A stretch of DNA of 64,000 nt from Streptomyces fodineus. GTDB lineage: Bacteria > Actinomycetota > Actinomycetes > Streptomycetales > Streptomycetaceae. The translations under genes and the position numbers were made by a program. Positions 41,976-49,722 of this stretch are shown here, in pieces. Under the pieces are notes generated by a model that was not told where the DNA came from, did not search any database, and was given only the letters and a program-made list of their open reading frames with translations. Each line of letters opens with the position of its first letter. Position 1 is the stretch's first letter. The DNA is taken from positions 3,968,001 to 4,032,000 of the forward strand of contig NZ_CP017248.1 in the NCBI RefSeq assembly GCF_001735805.1, read 5' to 3'.

Positions 41976-42176
41976 ATGACCGCCCTTGCCCGTCCCACCC
42001 ACGGCCGCATGATCGGCGGAGTGTGCGCAGCGCTGGCACGGCGCTTCGGCACCTCCGCGACGACGATGCGGGTGATCTTCCTGCTGTCCTGCCTGCTGCC
42101 CGGCCCGCAGTTCCTGCTCTACATAGCGCTGTGGATCCTGCTGCCCGCGGAGGACAAGACGAGTACCGCATGGTGA
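41976..42176 (+). CDS. PspC-domain membrane protein
   Basis: 66 aa. HGRMIGGVCAALARRFG and TTMRVIFLLSCLLPGPQFLLYIALWILLP are the PspC fold with one membrane helix. PspC proteins take part in phage-shock-type envelope stress responses. GGAGGAG-type ribosome site upstream. Confidence 0.9.
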   Translation: MTALARPTHGRMIGGVCAALARRFGTSATTMRVIFLLSCLLPGPQFLLYIALWILLPAEDKTSTAW

Positions 42177-42190
42177 GGTCCGTGCCCCGA

Positions 42191-42237
42191 ACGCCGTCGG
42201 GGCGCTCCCGGACCTGACCGGGGCGCCCCAACGGCGT
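42191..42237. terminator. Terminator after the PspC gene
   Basis: Long imperfect stem: ACGCCGT with GGGGCGC pairs with GCGCCCC and ACGGCGT across one bulge, between converging genes. Confidence 0.65.
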
Positions 42238-42253
42238 GGTACGGCAATCGGCC

Positions 42254-42661
42254 TCAGCCGAGCGTGACCCCCTTCATCGGCAGGCCCTGGGTGGGCAGAC
42301 CCTGCGTGGGCAGGCCCTGAGTCGGCAGACCCTGCGCGGGCAGGCCGCCGATGTGGCTGCGGAGCGGCTCGGTCGGCCCTCCCGTCAGCGCGTTCTGGAC
42401 GGCCGGCTGCGCGGCGGCCATCCCGGTGCCCAGGGCGTTCTGCCCCCGGCTGAGGGCGTCCTGCCCACGGGTGAGGGCGTCGACGGCACCGGGCTGGGCA
42501 CTGCCGGCGCTCTCGGTCGGCAGCGCGTGGGTGACGGTGTCCAGCGCCGGGGTCGTGCTCGGGACGACCGTGGGAGCCGCGTTGGCCGCGCCCGCGCCGA
42601 TGGCGGCGAAAGCGGCACCGAGGGCGGCGACACCGAGGGTCCTGACAGCGGAATGCTTCAT
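42254..42661 (-). CDS. Small secreted protein with GLPTQ repeats
   Basis: 135 aa from ATG 42661. Signal peptide MKHSAVRTLGVAALGAAF with a cut near ANAAP. The mature chain is Ala/Gly/Pro-rich with no Cys. The C-terminus has four GLP[A/T]Q units and then GLPMKG, encoded by 15-bp tandem repeats. No enzymatic motif; likely a surface or cell-wall protein. Confidence 0.75.
   Translation of the reverse strand: MKHSAVRTLGVAALGAAFAAIGAGAANAAPTVVPSTTPALDTVTHALPTESAGSAQPGAVDALTRGQDALSRGQNALGTGMAAAQPAVQNALTGGPTEPLRSHIGGLPAQGLPTQGLPTQGLPTQGLPMKGVTLG
42278..42346 (-). repeat. 15-bp tandem repeats coding GLPTQ
   Basis: Four full 15-bp units and one partial one, e.g. GGGCAGACCCTGCGT, in register with codons. 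Copy number could vary by slippage. Confidence 0.85.
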
Positions 42662-42763
42662 GGTAATTGCGTCCTTGAAAACGAAGGGACGGGGAACAAA
42701 AACGATGAACGTTCCTCGACCGTAAACACGCCGGATCACCCGCCGCAAACACCGAAATGCGGA

Positions 42764-42792
42764 CGGCTTGTGAACGCTCTGTTCACAAGCCG
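42764..42792 (-). terminator. Terminator of add
   Basis: 12-bp perfect stem CGGCTTGTGAAC / GTTCACAAGCCG with a 5-nt loop, 57 bp after the add stop. Confidence 0.8.
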
Positions 42793-42849
42793 GACCCGGT
42801 CGAACCGCCCCTGCCTCTCAGAACCGCAAGAAGCCCTGGTGGCGGCCGC

Positions 42850-43998
42850 CTACTGAAACAGCCATTCGGATTTCAGTTCCGCAAATCCCGGCTTGACGAC
42901 GTCATTGATCATCGCGAGCCGTTCATCGAAAGGAATGAACGCCGATTTCATGGAATTGACGGAGAACCATTGCAGGTCGTCGAGCGTGTAACCGAAGGCC
43001 CCGACGAGATGCTCGAATTCCTGGCTCATGCTCGTGTGCGACATCAGCCGGTTGTCGGTGTTCACGGTGGCCCGGAAGTGCAGCCGGCGCAGCAGCCCGA
43101 TCGGGTGCTCGGCGTAGGAGGGCGCCGCCCCGGTCTGCAGGTTGGAGCTGGGGCACAGCTCCAGCGGGATCCGCTTGTCGCGGACGTAGGACGCCAGCCG
43201 GCCCAGCGTGACGGAGCCGTCCTCGTGGACCTCGATGTCGTCGATGATCCGCACGCCGTGCCCGAGCCGGTCGGCGCCGCACCACTGCAGCGCCTGCCAG
43301 ATGGAGGGCAGCCCGAAGGCTTCGCCGGCGTGGATGGTGAAGTGGTTGTTCTCGCGCTTGAGGTACTCGAAGGCGTCCAGGTGCCGGGTGGGCGGGTAGC
43401 CGGCCTCGGCACCGGCGATGTCGAAACCGACCACGCCGGAGTCCCGGTAGCGGTTGGCGAGTTCGGCGATCTCCAGGGAGCGGGCCGCGTGCCGCATGGC
43501 GGTCAGCAGGGCGCCGACCCGGATGCGGTGGCCGTTCTCCCGGGCGAGCCGCTCGCCCTGCCGGAACCCCTCGTTGACGGCTTCGACGACCTCTTCGAGG
43601 CCGAGCCCCTGGTCGAGGTGCTGCTCGGGGGCGTACCGCACCTCGGCGTAGACGACCCCGTCCTCGGCGAGGTCCTCGGCGCACTCGCGGGCGACCCGGA
43701 CCAGCGCCTGGCGGGTCTGCATCACGCCGACGGTGTGCTTGAAGGTCTCCAGATACCGTTCCAGCGAGCCCGAGTCGGCGGCCTCGTGGAACCAGAGGCC
43801 CAGCTTGTCCGGATCGGTCTCGGGAAGTTCCGAGTAGCCGGTCTCCTGGGCGAGTTCGACGACGGTTCCGGGGCGGAGCCCGCCGTCGAGGTGGTCGTGC
43901 AGCAGAACCTTGGGGGCCCGGCGGATCTGGTCCGGCGTCGGAATGTGCGCCGGGACACTCGCCGAGACGGTCCCGGTCGGTGCAGTCTGGCTCGTCAT
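42850..43998 (-). CDS. add: Adenosine deaminase
   Basis: 382 aa. Zinc ligands in HDHLDG; catalytic segment HAGEAFG; VNTDNRLMS holds the late metal Asp; LCPSSNLQTG matches the actinobacterial enzymes. It turns adenosine and deoxyadenosine into inosine and deoxyinosine, substrates for the PNP encoded at 29140. Its -10 (TAGAGT) is 6 bp before the ATG and the CTACGCGCGTAG operator is 4 bp before that, so it belongs to the nucleoside regulon. Confidence 0.96.
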   Translation of the reverse strand: MTSQTAPTGTVSASVPAHIPTPDQIRRAPKVLLHDHLDGGLRPGTVVELAQETGYSELPETDPDKLGLWFHEAADSGSLERYLETFKHTVGVMQTRQALVRVARECAEDLAEDGVVYAEVRYAPEQHLDQGLGLEEVVEAVNEGFRQGERLARENGHRIRVGALLTAMRHAARSLEIAELANRYRDSGVVGFDIAGAEAGYPPTRHLDAFEYLKRENNHFTIHAGEAFGLPSIWQALQWCGADRLGHGVRIIDDIEVHEDGSVTLGRLASYVRDKRIPLELCPSSNLQTGAAPSYAEHPIGLLRRLHFRATVNTDNRLMSHTSMSQEFEHLVGAFGYTLDDLQWFSVNSMKSAFIPFDERLAMINDVVKPGFAELKSEWLFQ

Positions 43999-44004
43999 TT
44001 CCGC

Positions 44005-44026
44005 ACTCTAACGCCTACGCGCGTAG
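44005..44026 (-). promoter_or_regulatory. Nucleoside operator and promoter of add
   Basis: On the minus strand CTACGCGCGTAG (44015-44026), then 4 bp, -10 TAGAGT (44005-44010), then 6 bp to the ATG. Confidence 0.7.
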
Positions 44027-44132
44027 AGGACCCGGTGAACGCGACGACTGTTTCCAGGCACTTTTCCGTCGATACGCAACGGTGACCCCACCTATGGGTT
44101 TCGTCCACCGCCTCTTCTGACACTGTTCTGTC

Positions 44133-44894
44133 ATGGGACAGCAAGCGACACCGGTCCGAACGGCCGGGCTGGGAAAGGTGATCGGTCCGGCGTCGACGGC
44201 GGTGAGCGCGGCGGCGGTGCTGCTCCCCGGCGGGGAGGAGGTCTCCGCCCGCAGGCCGTCCGCCGTACGGGCGACGCTCATGCTGCGTTCACTGGGCCGC
44301 CGGCTCGCCCGCGCGGGGCGGGCGGAGGGACTGGCTGTCCATGCCGTCCACTACCGGTACCGGGGCTGGAACGGCAGTGAGGCCCACCTCGCGGCGGACG
44401 CGCAGTGGGCGGCCGACGAGGTCGTACGACGGTACGGGGACGTCCCCGTGTGCCTGGTCGGCGTGGACATGGGCGGACGGGCGGCGCTGCGGGCGGGCGG
44501 GCACGAGGCCGTCAACTCCGTTGTGGCGCTGGCTCCTTGGCTGCCGGAGGAGGATGTGGCCGCGCCTGCCGAGCCGGTGAAGCAGCTGGTGGGGCGGCGG
44601 GTGCTGATCGTGCACGGCACGAACGACGAACGGACCGACCCCGAGTTGTCGTTCCGGTTCGCCGCGCGGGCGAAGAAGGTGAATCGGGAGGTGTGCCGGT
44701 TCGAAGTGCATTCCGATGGGCACGGGTTGGGCGGGCACCGGGATGAGGTTGCCTCCCTGGCCGTTGATTTCATGATGGGGGCGCTGTACGGACACGCCGT
44801 GTCCCGCCCCGTTGTGGATGCGTTGGCTGCGCCGCCGCCGATCGGTTTGAGGATGCCGTTGGCCGTGGGGTTCGGGGGGTCGTTGAGGCGGTAG
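44133..44894 (+). CDS. Alpha/beta hydrolase with Asp at the nucleophile elbow
   Basis: 253 aa. The elbow reads GVDMGG where most family members have GxSxG. An Asp nucleophile is usual in epoxide hydrolases and haloalkane dehalogenases, though loss of activity is also possible. HGTNDERTDPE supplies the acid region and HSDGHGLGGH a His. No signal peptide. Divergent from add by 134 bp. Substrate unknown. Confidence 0.78.
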   Translation: MGQQATPVRTAGLGKVIGPASTAVSAAAVLLPGGEEVSARRPSAVRATLMLRSLGRRLARAGRAEGLAVHAVHYRYRGWNGSEAHLAADAQWAADEVVRRYGDVPVCLVGVDMGGRAALRAGGHEAVNSVVALAPWLPEEDVAAPAEPVKQLVGRRVLIVHGTNDERTDPELSFRFAARAKKVNREVCRFEVHSDGHGLGGHRDEVASLAVDFMMGALYGHAVSRPVVDALAAPPPIGLRMPLAVGFGGSLRR

Positions 44895-44908
44895 AGCTCG
44901 GGCGCCGC

Positions 44909-45871
44909 TCAGGTGGGCAGCAGGTTGCCCCTTCTGGAGAGCAGGAACGCCTTGAAGGCGGCCACCGGTGGGGTGTCGGGGCGGTCGGCCAGCCAGGCCA
45001 CGCCGATCTCGCGGACCGCCCTGGGGGCCGTCACCGTCAGTTCCGCCACGCCCGGGCGCGCGACGGTCGGCGGTGGCAGGAGGGCGACCCCCAGGCCGGC
45101 CGCCACCAGGCCCCGCAGGGTCTCGGCCTCCTCGCCCTCGAAGGCGACCCTCGGGCGGAAGCCGGCCTCTTGGCACAGGGAGTCGAAGATGCGCCGCAAG
45201 CCGTAGCCGGGCTCCAGGGTGACCCAGGATTCGTCGGCGGCCTCGGCGAGGCGGATGCGGCGGCGGGTGGCCAGGCGGTGGTCGGCGGGGACGACCAGGC
45301 GGAGTTTCTGCTCGTCCAGGCGGCGGGCGACCAGGTCGGGGGCGTCCGGGACCGGGGAGGTCAGACAGAGGTCCAGCTCGCCGGCGCGCAGGCGTTCCAG
45401 CATGGCCTCGCCGTAGTTCTGGACCAGGCTGAAGCGGACGCGCGGATGGTCGGCGCGGAAGGCGTGGAGCAGGCCCGGTACCGTCTCGGCGCCCATGGTG
45501 TGCAGGAAACCGAAGGCGACCTTGCCGGTGGCCGGGTCGGCGTCGGCGCGCACCTCATCGGCGGCCCGCTCGATCTCGGCGAGGGCGCGTTCGACGGAGG
45601 CGAGGAAGGTGCGCCCGGCGGTGGTCAGGGAGACCGTACGGCCGTGCCGGGCGAACAGGTCGACACCCAGGTCCTGCTCCAGGCGGACCATCGCACGCGA
45701 GAGGGTGGACTGCGGGACGTTCATCTCGTGGGCGGCCCTGGTCACGTGCTCGGTGCGGGCCACACCGGCGAAGTAGGCGAGGCGGGGAGCGAGCACCTTC
45801 GCCATTGCGGACATGTCTTCTGTGTCACTGTTCGGTGACAGGCGAGCCGGTGAGCTCTGCTGATGCGCCAT
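44909..45871 (-). CDS. LysR family transcriptional regulator
   Basis: 320 aa from ATG 45871. Helix-turn-helix AYFAGVARTEHVTRAAHEMN-VPQSTLSRAMVRLEQDLG near residues 30-80, then the effector-binding domain. The divergent MFS gene is the expected target; GTCCA/TGGAC in the 62-bp spacer is a plausible LysR box. Confidence 0.93.
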   Translation of the reverse strand: MAHQQSSPARLSPNSDTEDMSAMAKVLAPRLAYFAGVARTEHVTRAAHEMNVPQSTLSRAMVRLEQDLGVDLFARHGRTVSLTTAGRTFLASVERALAEIERAADEVRADADPATGKVAFGFLHTMGAETVPGLLHAFRADHPRVRFSLVQNYGEAMLERLRAGELDLCLTSPVPDAPDLVARRLDEQKLRLVVPADHRLATRRRIRLAEAADESWVTLEPGYGLRRIFDSLCQEAGFRPRVAFEGEEAETLRGLVAAGLGVALLPPPTVARPGVAELTVTAPRAVREIGVAWLADRPDTPPVAAFKAFLLSRRGNLLPT

Positions 45872-45888
45872 GGGAACGATTATGGCCA

Positions 45889-45903
45889 GTCCATGCATTG
45901 GAC
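45889..45903. promoter_or_regulatory. GTCCA-n5-TGGAC LysR-type box
   Basis: Perfect inverted repeat midway between the LysR and MFS starts, containing the T-n11-A pattern of LysR sites. Confidence 0.55.
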
Positions 45904-45933
45904 GGATGAGTGGGCCGTGCATACGGTCGAGGC

Positions 45934-47226
45934 ATGTCTCCCGCCAGTACCGGGGCGTCCACCACCGTGGACGCCGTATCAGCCGTCCCCGCCTCCGACT
46001 CCGCTGCCGACTCCCGTATGACTCCGGGCGGCCCCGGCTACCGCCGGATGAGCCTCGCCCTCTTCCTCGCCGGAGTCGCGACCTTCGCCCTCCTGTACTC
46101 CACACAGGCCCTGCTGCCGCTGATCTCCGGCGAGTTCGGGGTCGCGGCGAGCGAGGCGAGCTGGACCGTGGCGGCCGCGACCGGCGGACTGGCGCTGTTC
46201 GTCCTGCCGATGAGCGCCCTGTCGGAGCGCTACGGGCGCCGTACGGTGATGACGGCCTCGCTGGCCGTCGCGGTGAGCGTCGGGCTGCTGGTGCCGTTCG
46301 CGCCGTCGATCGGCGCGCTGGTGGTGCTGCGGGCGGTGCAGGGCGCGGCGCTGGCCGGTCTGCCGGCCTCGGCGCAGGCCTATCTGGCCGAGGAGGTCCG
46401 GCCGAGGGCGCTGGTCACGGCGATCGGCCTGTTCGTCGCAGGCAACAGCGTCGGCGGTATGAGCGGCCGGGTGATCACCGGCTGGGTGGCCCAGGAGTGG
46501 GGCTGGCGGATCGCCGTCGGGGTGATCGGCGTGCTCGCGGTGGCCTGCGCGATCGCCTTCCGGCTGCTGCTGCCCACACCGAAGCACTTCAAGGCGGGCT
46601 CGCTGCGGCCCCGCGTGCTGCTCGGCACGGTCCGCGACCACCTCGGCAACCCGCTGCTGCGGCGCCTGTACGCGATCGGCGCGCTGTTCATGACGGTGTT
46701 CGGCGGTGTGTACACGGTGATCGGCTACCGGCTGACGGGTGCGCCGTTCGGGCTGCCGCAGGGCATCATCGGCTCGATCTTCCTGGTCTATCTGGTGGGT
46801 ACGGTCTCGGCGTCCACGGCGGGCCGGCTGGTGGGCCGGCTCGGCCGCCGGGGTGCGCTGTACCTGGCGGGCGGTACGACGGCCACGGGCCTGCTGCTCT
46901 CGCTGGCTCCCGCGCTGCCGCTGGTCCTGCTGGGCCTGGTGCTGATCACGGCGGGCTTCTTCGCGGGCCACGCGGTGGCCTCCTCGGCGGTCAGCAAGAC
47001 GGCCGTCCACGGCCGCGCCCAGGCCTCGGCGCTGTACCAGTCCACGTACTACGTCGGCTCCAGCGTCGGCAGCACGGCCGGCGCGATGGCCTTCCACGCG
47101 GACGGCTGGGGCGGCACGGTCGGGGTGGGTCTGCTGGCGGTCGTCGGCGTCGTGACGATCACGGTGCTGGGCACGCGGGCGGCCCGGGTCGAGGCCCGGC
47201 GCGCACTCGTGGCCGGCGCGCACTGA
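45934..47226 (+). CDS. MFS transporter
   Basis: 430 aa from ATG 45934. Twelve hydrophobic segments; the loop motif ALSERYGRRTVM after TM2 is the MFS signature A; overall resembles YnfM/Bcr-type proton-driven drug exporters. Probably LysR-controlled. Confidence 0.92.
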   Translation: MSPASTGASTTVDAVSAVPASDSAADSRMTPGGPGYRRMSLALFLAGVATFALLYSTQALLPLISGEFGVAASEASWTVAAATGGLALFVLPMSALSERYGRRTVMTASLAVAVSVGLLVPFAPSIGALVVLRAVQGAALAGLPASAQAYLAEEVRPRALVTAIGLFVAGNSVGGMSGRVITGWVAQEWGWRIAVGVIGVLAVACAIAFRLLLPTPKHFKAGSLRPRVLLGTVRDHLGNPLLRRLYAIGALFMTVFGGVYTVIGYRLTGAPFGLPQGIIGSIFLVYLVGTVSASTAGRLVGRLGRRGALYLAGGTTATGLLLSLAPALPLVLLGLVLITAGFFAGHAVASSAVSKTAVHGRAQASALYQSTYYVGSSVGSTAGAMAFHADGWGGTVGVGLLAVVGVVTITVLGTRAARVEARRALVAGAH

Positions 47227-47353
47227 AGCACGTCACGGCACCCACCCCGACCTGCGCCTTTGCCCACTCCGGGCGCCATTGTCAGTGCCCTGCGGTAGTT
47301 TCCGAAGTGCTGGGCACTACAGGCACGGGAACGGCCGCAGGGGTGGGTGGACG

Positions 47354-48367
47354 ATGGGCAACGGCACGGCGACGGCGGACCTGGACGTCGCACTGGAGAA
47401 GCACCGGACGGAACTGACCGGGTACTGCTATCGGATGCTCGGCTCCTCCTTCGAGGCCGAGGACGCGGTCCAGGACACCCTGGTACGGGCCTGGCGGAGC
47501 TACGAGAAGTTCGAGGGCCGCTCCTCGCTCCGCTCATGGCTGTACCGGATCGCGACGAACGTGTGCCTGGACATGCTGACGGCGGGCAACAAGCGGGCGC
47601 GGCCGATGGACCTCACCGACTCGACGCCGCTGGCCCAGGCCGCGCTCTCCCCCCGCCCGGACCACACCTGGCTGGAGCCGATGCCGGACGCGCGGGTGCT
47701 GCCCACGGTCGAGGACCCGGCGGAGGCCGCCGTGGCGAAGGAGTCGGTCCGGCTCGCCTTCATGGCGGCCCTCCAGCAGCTGCCGCCCAAGCAGCGGGCG
47801 GTGCTGATCCTGCGCGAGGTGCTGGCCTGGAAGGCGAGCGAGGTCGCCGAGCTGCTGGACACCTCGGTGGCCTCGGTCAACAGCGCGCTGCAGCGGGCGC
47901 GGGCCACGCTCGCCGAGCGCGCGGAGGCGGGTCCCGAGGGCGCGGTGTCCGACCCGCTGGACGAGGAGCAGCAGAAGCTGCTCGAGCGCTATGTGAAGGC
48001 CTTCGAGGGCTACGACATGACGGCGCTGACGGCGCTGCTCCACGAGGACGCCGTCATGACGATGCCGCCGTTCGACCTGTGGCTGCGCGGCTCGGCCGAC
48101 ATCACCGGTTTCATGACCACCCTCGGCGCTTCCTGTGCCGGCTCCAGATTGCTTCCGGTGCAGGTCAACGGCCTGCCGGGGTTCGCGCACTACAAGCCGG
48201 ACGAGGAGCAGGGCGGTTTCAGCGCCTGGGCCGTGCAGGTGCTGGAGCTGTCAGGGCGCCGGATCACCGGTTTCCACTGCTTCCTCGACACCAAGCGCTG
48301 GTTCCCCCTCTTCGGCCTGCCCCTCCACCTGGAAGCGGAGCCCGACGAGGTCGAGCAGGGCGGGTAG
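47354..48367 (+). CDS. ECF sigma factor with SnoaL-like C-terminal domain
   Basis: 337 aa from ATG 47354. Region 2 GYCYRMLGSSFEAEDAVQDT and region 4 QLPPKQRAVLILREVLAWKA with SVASVNSALQRAR; residues 205-325 form an NTF2/SnoaL-like domain (LERYVKAFEGYDMTALTALL). This SigX5/TIGR02960 type uses the C-terminal domain in place of an anti-sigma factor. Its last 117 bp overlap a convergent STAS gene. Confidence 0.92.
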   Translation: MGNGTATADLDVALEKHRTELTGYCYRMLGSSFEAEDAVQDTLVRAWRSYEKFEGRSSLRSWLYRIATNVCLDMLTAGNKRARPMDLTDSTPLAQAALSPRPDHTWLEPMPDARVLPTVEDPAEAAVAKESVRLAFMAALQQLPPKQRAVLILREVLAWKASEVAELLDTSVASVNSALQRARATLAERAEAGPEGAVSDPLDEEQQKLLERYVKAFEGYDMTALTALLHEDAVMTMPPFDLWLRGSADITGFMTTLGASCAGSRLLPVQVNGLPGFAHYKPDEEQGGFSAWAVQVLELSGRRITGFHCFLDTKRWFPLFGLPLHLEAEPDEVEQGG

Positions 48368-48637
48368 CGCCGGGTCGGGATCCCGCAGCCGGATCCGCCC
48401 GCCGGCCCGGCGGGCGGCCAGCTCCAGCCGCGCCAGCAGATCCACGACGGCCAGCCCCGGGGGCCCGAGCCCGCCCACATCGCACACGACGACACGGCCC
48501 CCGCTGCCCGCCAGCAGCATCTGCGCCTGGGCACACAGCCCCGCCACCTCGTCCCGGGTGACGGGGCCGGCCAGCACGAGCACGGCGGGTTCCTTGGCGT
48601 CCACGTGCGGTAGACCCGCCGGGCAGGCGGAACTCAT
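48251..48637 (-). CDS. STAS-domain protein
   Basis: 128 aa. STAS-like strands and helix: AVLVLAGPVTRDEVAGLC, GGRVVVCDVGGLGPPGLAVVDLLARLELAAR. The usual phosphorylated Ser/Thr position is occupied by GPP, so it may be non-phosphorylated. The last 39 codons lie antisense to the sigma factor gene end, yet the STAS part is outside the overlap and convincing. Potential anti-sigma antagonist. Confidence 0.75.
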   Translation of the reverse strand: MSSACPAGLPHVDAKEPAVLVLAGPVTRDEVAGLCAQAQMLLAGSGGRVVVCDVGGLGPPGLAVVDLLARLELAARRAGGRIRLRDPDPALPALLDLVGLRFQVEGQAEEGEPALGVEEAVETGDPAP

Positions 48638-48723
48638 CGGCCCACTCCCGCGGGCTTGTTGAGTAGCTGCGCTGAGTACGAGTGCTCAGGTGCCGTCCGC
48701 GCGCTCGTCGCAGGATGCCGTCC

Positions 48724-49410
48724 ATGACACGAGGACCGCATCCCCAGGCCGTGCACCCGGCCACCGTCGAGGCCCGACGCCGCCGGACGAGACGGACGCC
48801 GGCGGTGGTGGCCGTGGCCCTGGCCGGTACGGCGGTGCTGGGCGTCGGGCTGGCCCGGTTCGGGCTGCGGATCTGGGAGGGCACGCCGTTCCCGGTCGCC
48901 GATCCCGCCGTCACGGCCCAGCGACTGGACCAGCGCACCGTGCAGGCGTACGACGCCCTCGACCTGCCGCAGGCGAAGCTGGACACCGAGTGGACCGGGG
49001 GCGGGCGGACGGCGCAAGCCTACGGGTGCGAGTACCGGGGGCTGAGCCATCTCGGGGACCAATTGAGCGACTCACCTCCGAATGTGCCCGGGGTGGTCAC
49101 CGTCAGCACCGAATGGGCGCTGAAGGGGGTCACCGAGGACGCCGGCCAGGCGGCGCTGCGCCGGGCGCGGGCCGCCTTGCGGCGGCAGGGCTGGCGGGTG
49201 ACCACGTACACGAGTCGCAATCACTCCATCAGCCTGGAGGCGACCCCGCCGCACAGCGACGCACGCGTCGGCCTCGACACGTACCCGGGCGGCCGGCTCG
49301 CCCTCTCCGCCTCCGCGGGCTGTCTGCGCTATCCCAAGGGCACCCCCGTCGACGAGAGCGGGGACGTCCCGCTGCCGCCCCAGCGACTGCCGGGGCGGCT
49401 GCGCGGCTGA
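48724..49410 (+). CDS. Membrane-anchored protein
   Basis: 228 aa from ATG 48724. Basic head (EARRRRTRR), one helix (about residues 26-46), then an extracytoplasmic domain with one Cys pair (CEY and SAGCLRY) and a Pro-rich tail. No known family. Confidence 0.72.
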   Translation: MTRGPHPQAVHPATVEARRRRTRRTPAVVAVALAGTAVLGVGLARFGLRIWEGTPFPVADPAVTAQRLDQRTVQAYDALDLPQAKLDTEWTGGGRTAQAYGCEYRGLSHLGDQLSDSPPNVPGVVTVSTEWALKGVTEDAGQAALRRARAALRRQGWRVTTYTSRNHSISLEATPPHSDARVGLDTYPGGRLALSASAGCLRYPKGTPVDESGDVPLPPQRLPGRLRG

Positions 49411-49472
49411 TACCCCGGCGCCCGTCGGAGATCACATCGACCGGCTCCCCCGCCACCGCCAGGGTGGGCCGC

Positions 49473-49640
49473 GTGACGGGGGTGCCGAGCGGGTTCGCGG
49501 TGATCGCGGTGGTCATCGGGGCGGGCCATGTGCTCGGGCGGCGCGGGACGCTCGGCACGCAGGGCGGCGAGGTGCTGGGCCGGCGTGCTGGTGGCCGTGG
49601 CGGCGACGTTGGGGTGAGGGTCCGCCTCGTCCATGGGCCC
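49473..49640 (+). pseudogene. N-terminal remnant of an AEC-family transporter
   Basis: From a GTG: VTGVPSGFAVIAVVIGAGHVLGRRGTLG and GGEVLGRR match the first helix and loop of auxin-efflux-carrier-type permeases. After about 40 residues the similarity ends and nothing more of the roughly 300-aa protein follows. Likely a deletion relic. Confidence 0.5.
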
Positions 49641-49650
49641 ATCCCCTACG

Positions 49651-49688
49651 CCGAACGGGACCGGCGGTGGTCCACCGGTCCCGTTCGG
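49651..49688 (-). terminator. Terminator of the transporter-cdd-deoA operon
   Basis: 14-bp perfect stem CCGAACGGGACCGG / CCGGTCCCGTTCGG with a 10-nt loop. Confidence 0.88.
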
Positions 49689-49722
49689 GCGTGCCGTCAG
49701 CGGCCGTTGGCCGCGGGGCAGG

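Noticed and set aside
49229..49642. Minus-strand frames at 49229-49642 as genes
   Set aside because: Arg/Pro/His-rich without motifs; the plus strand shows an AEC transporter remnant instead.
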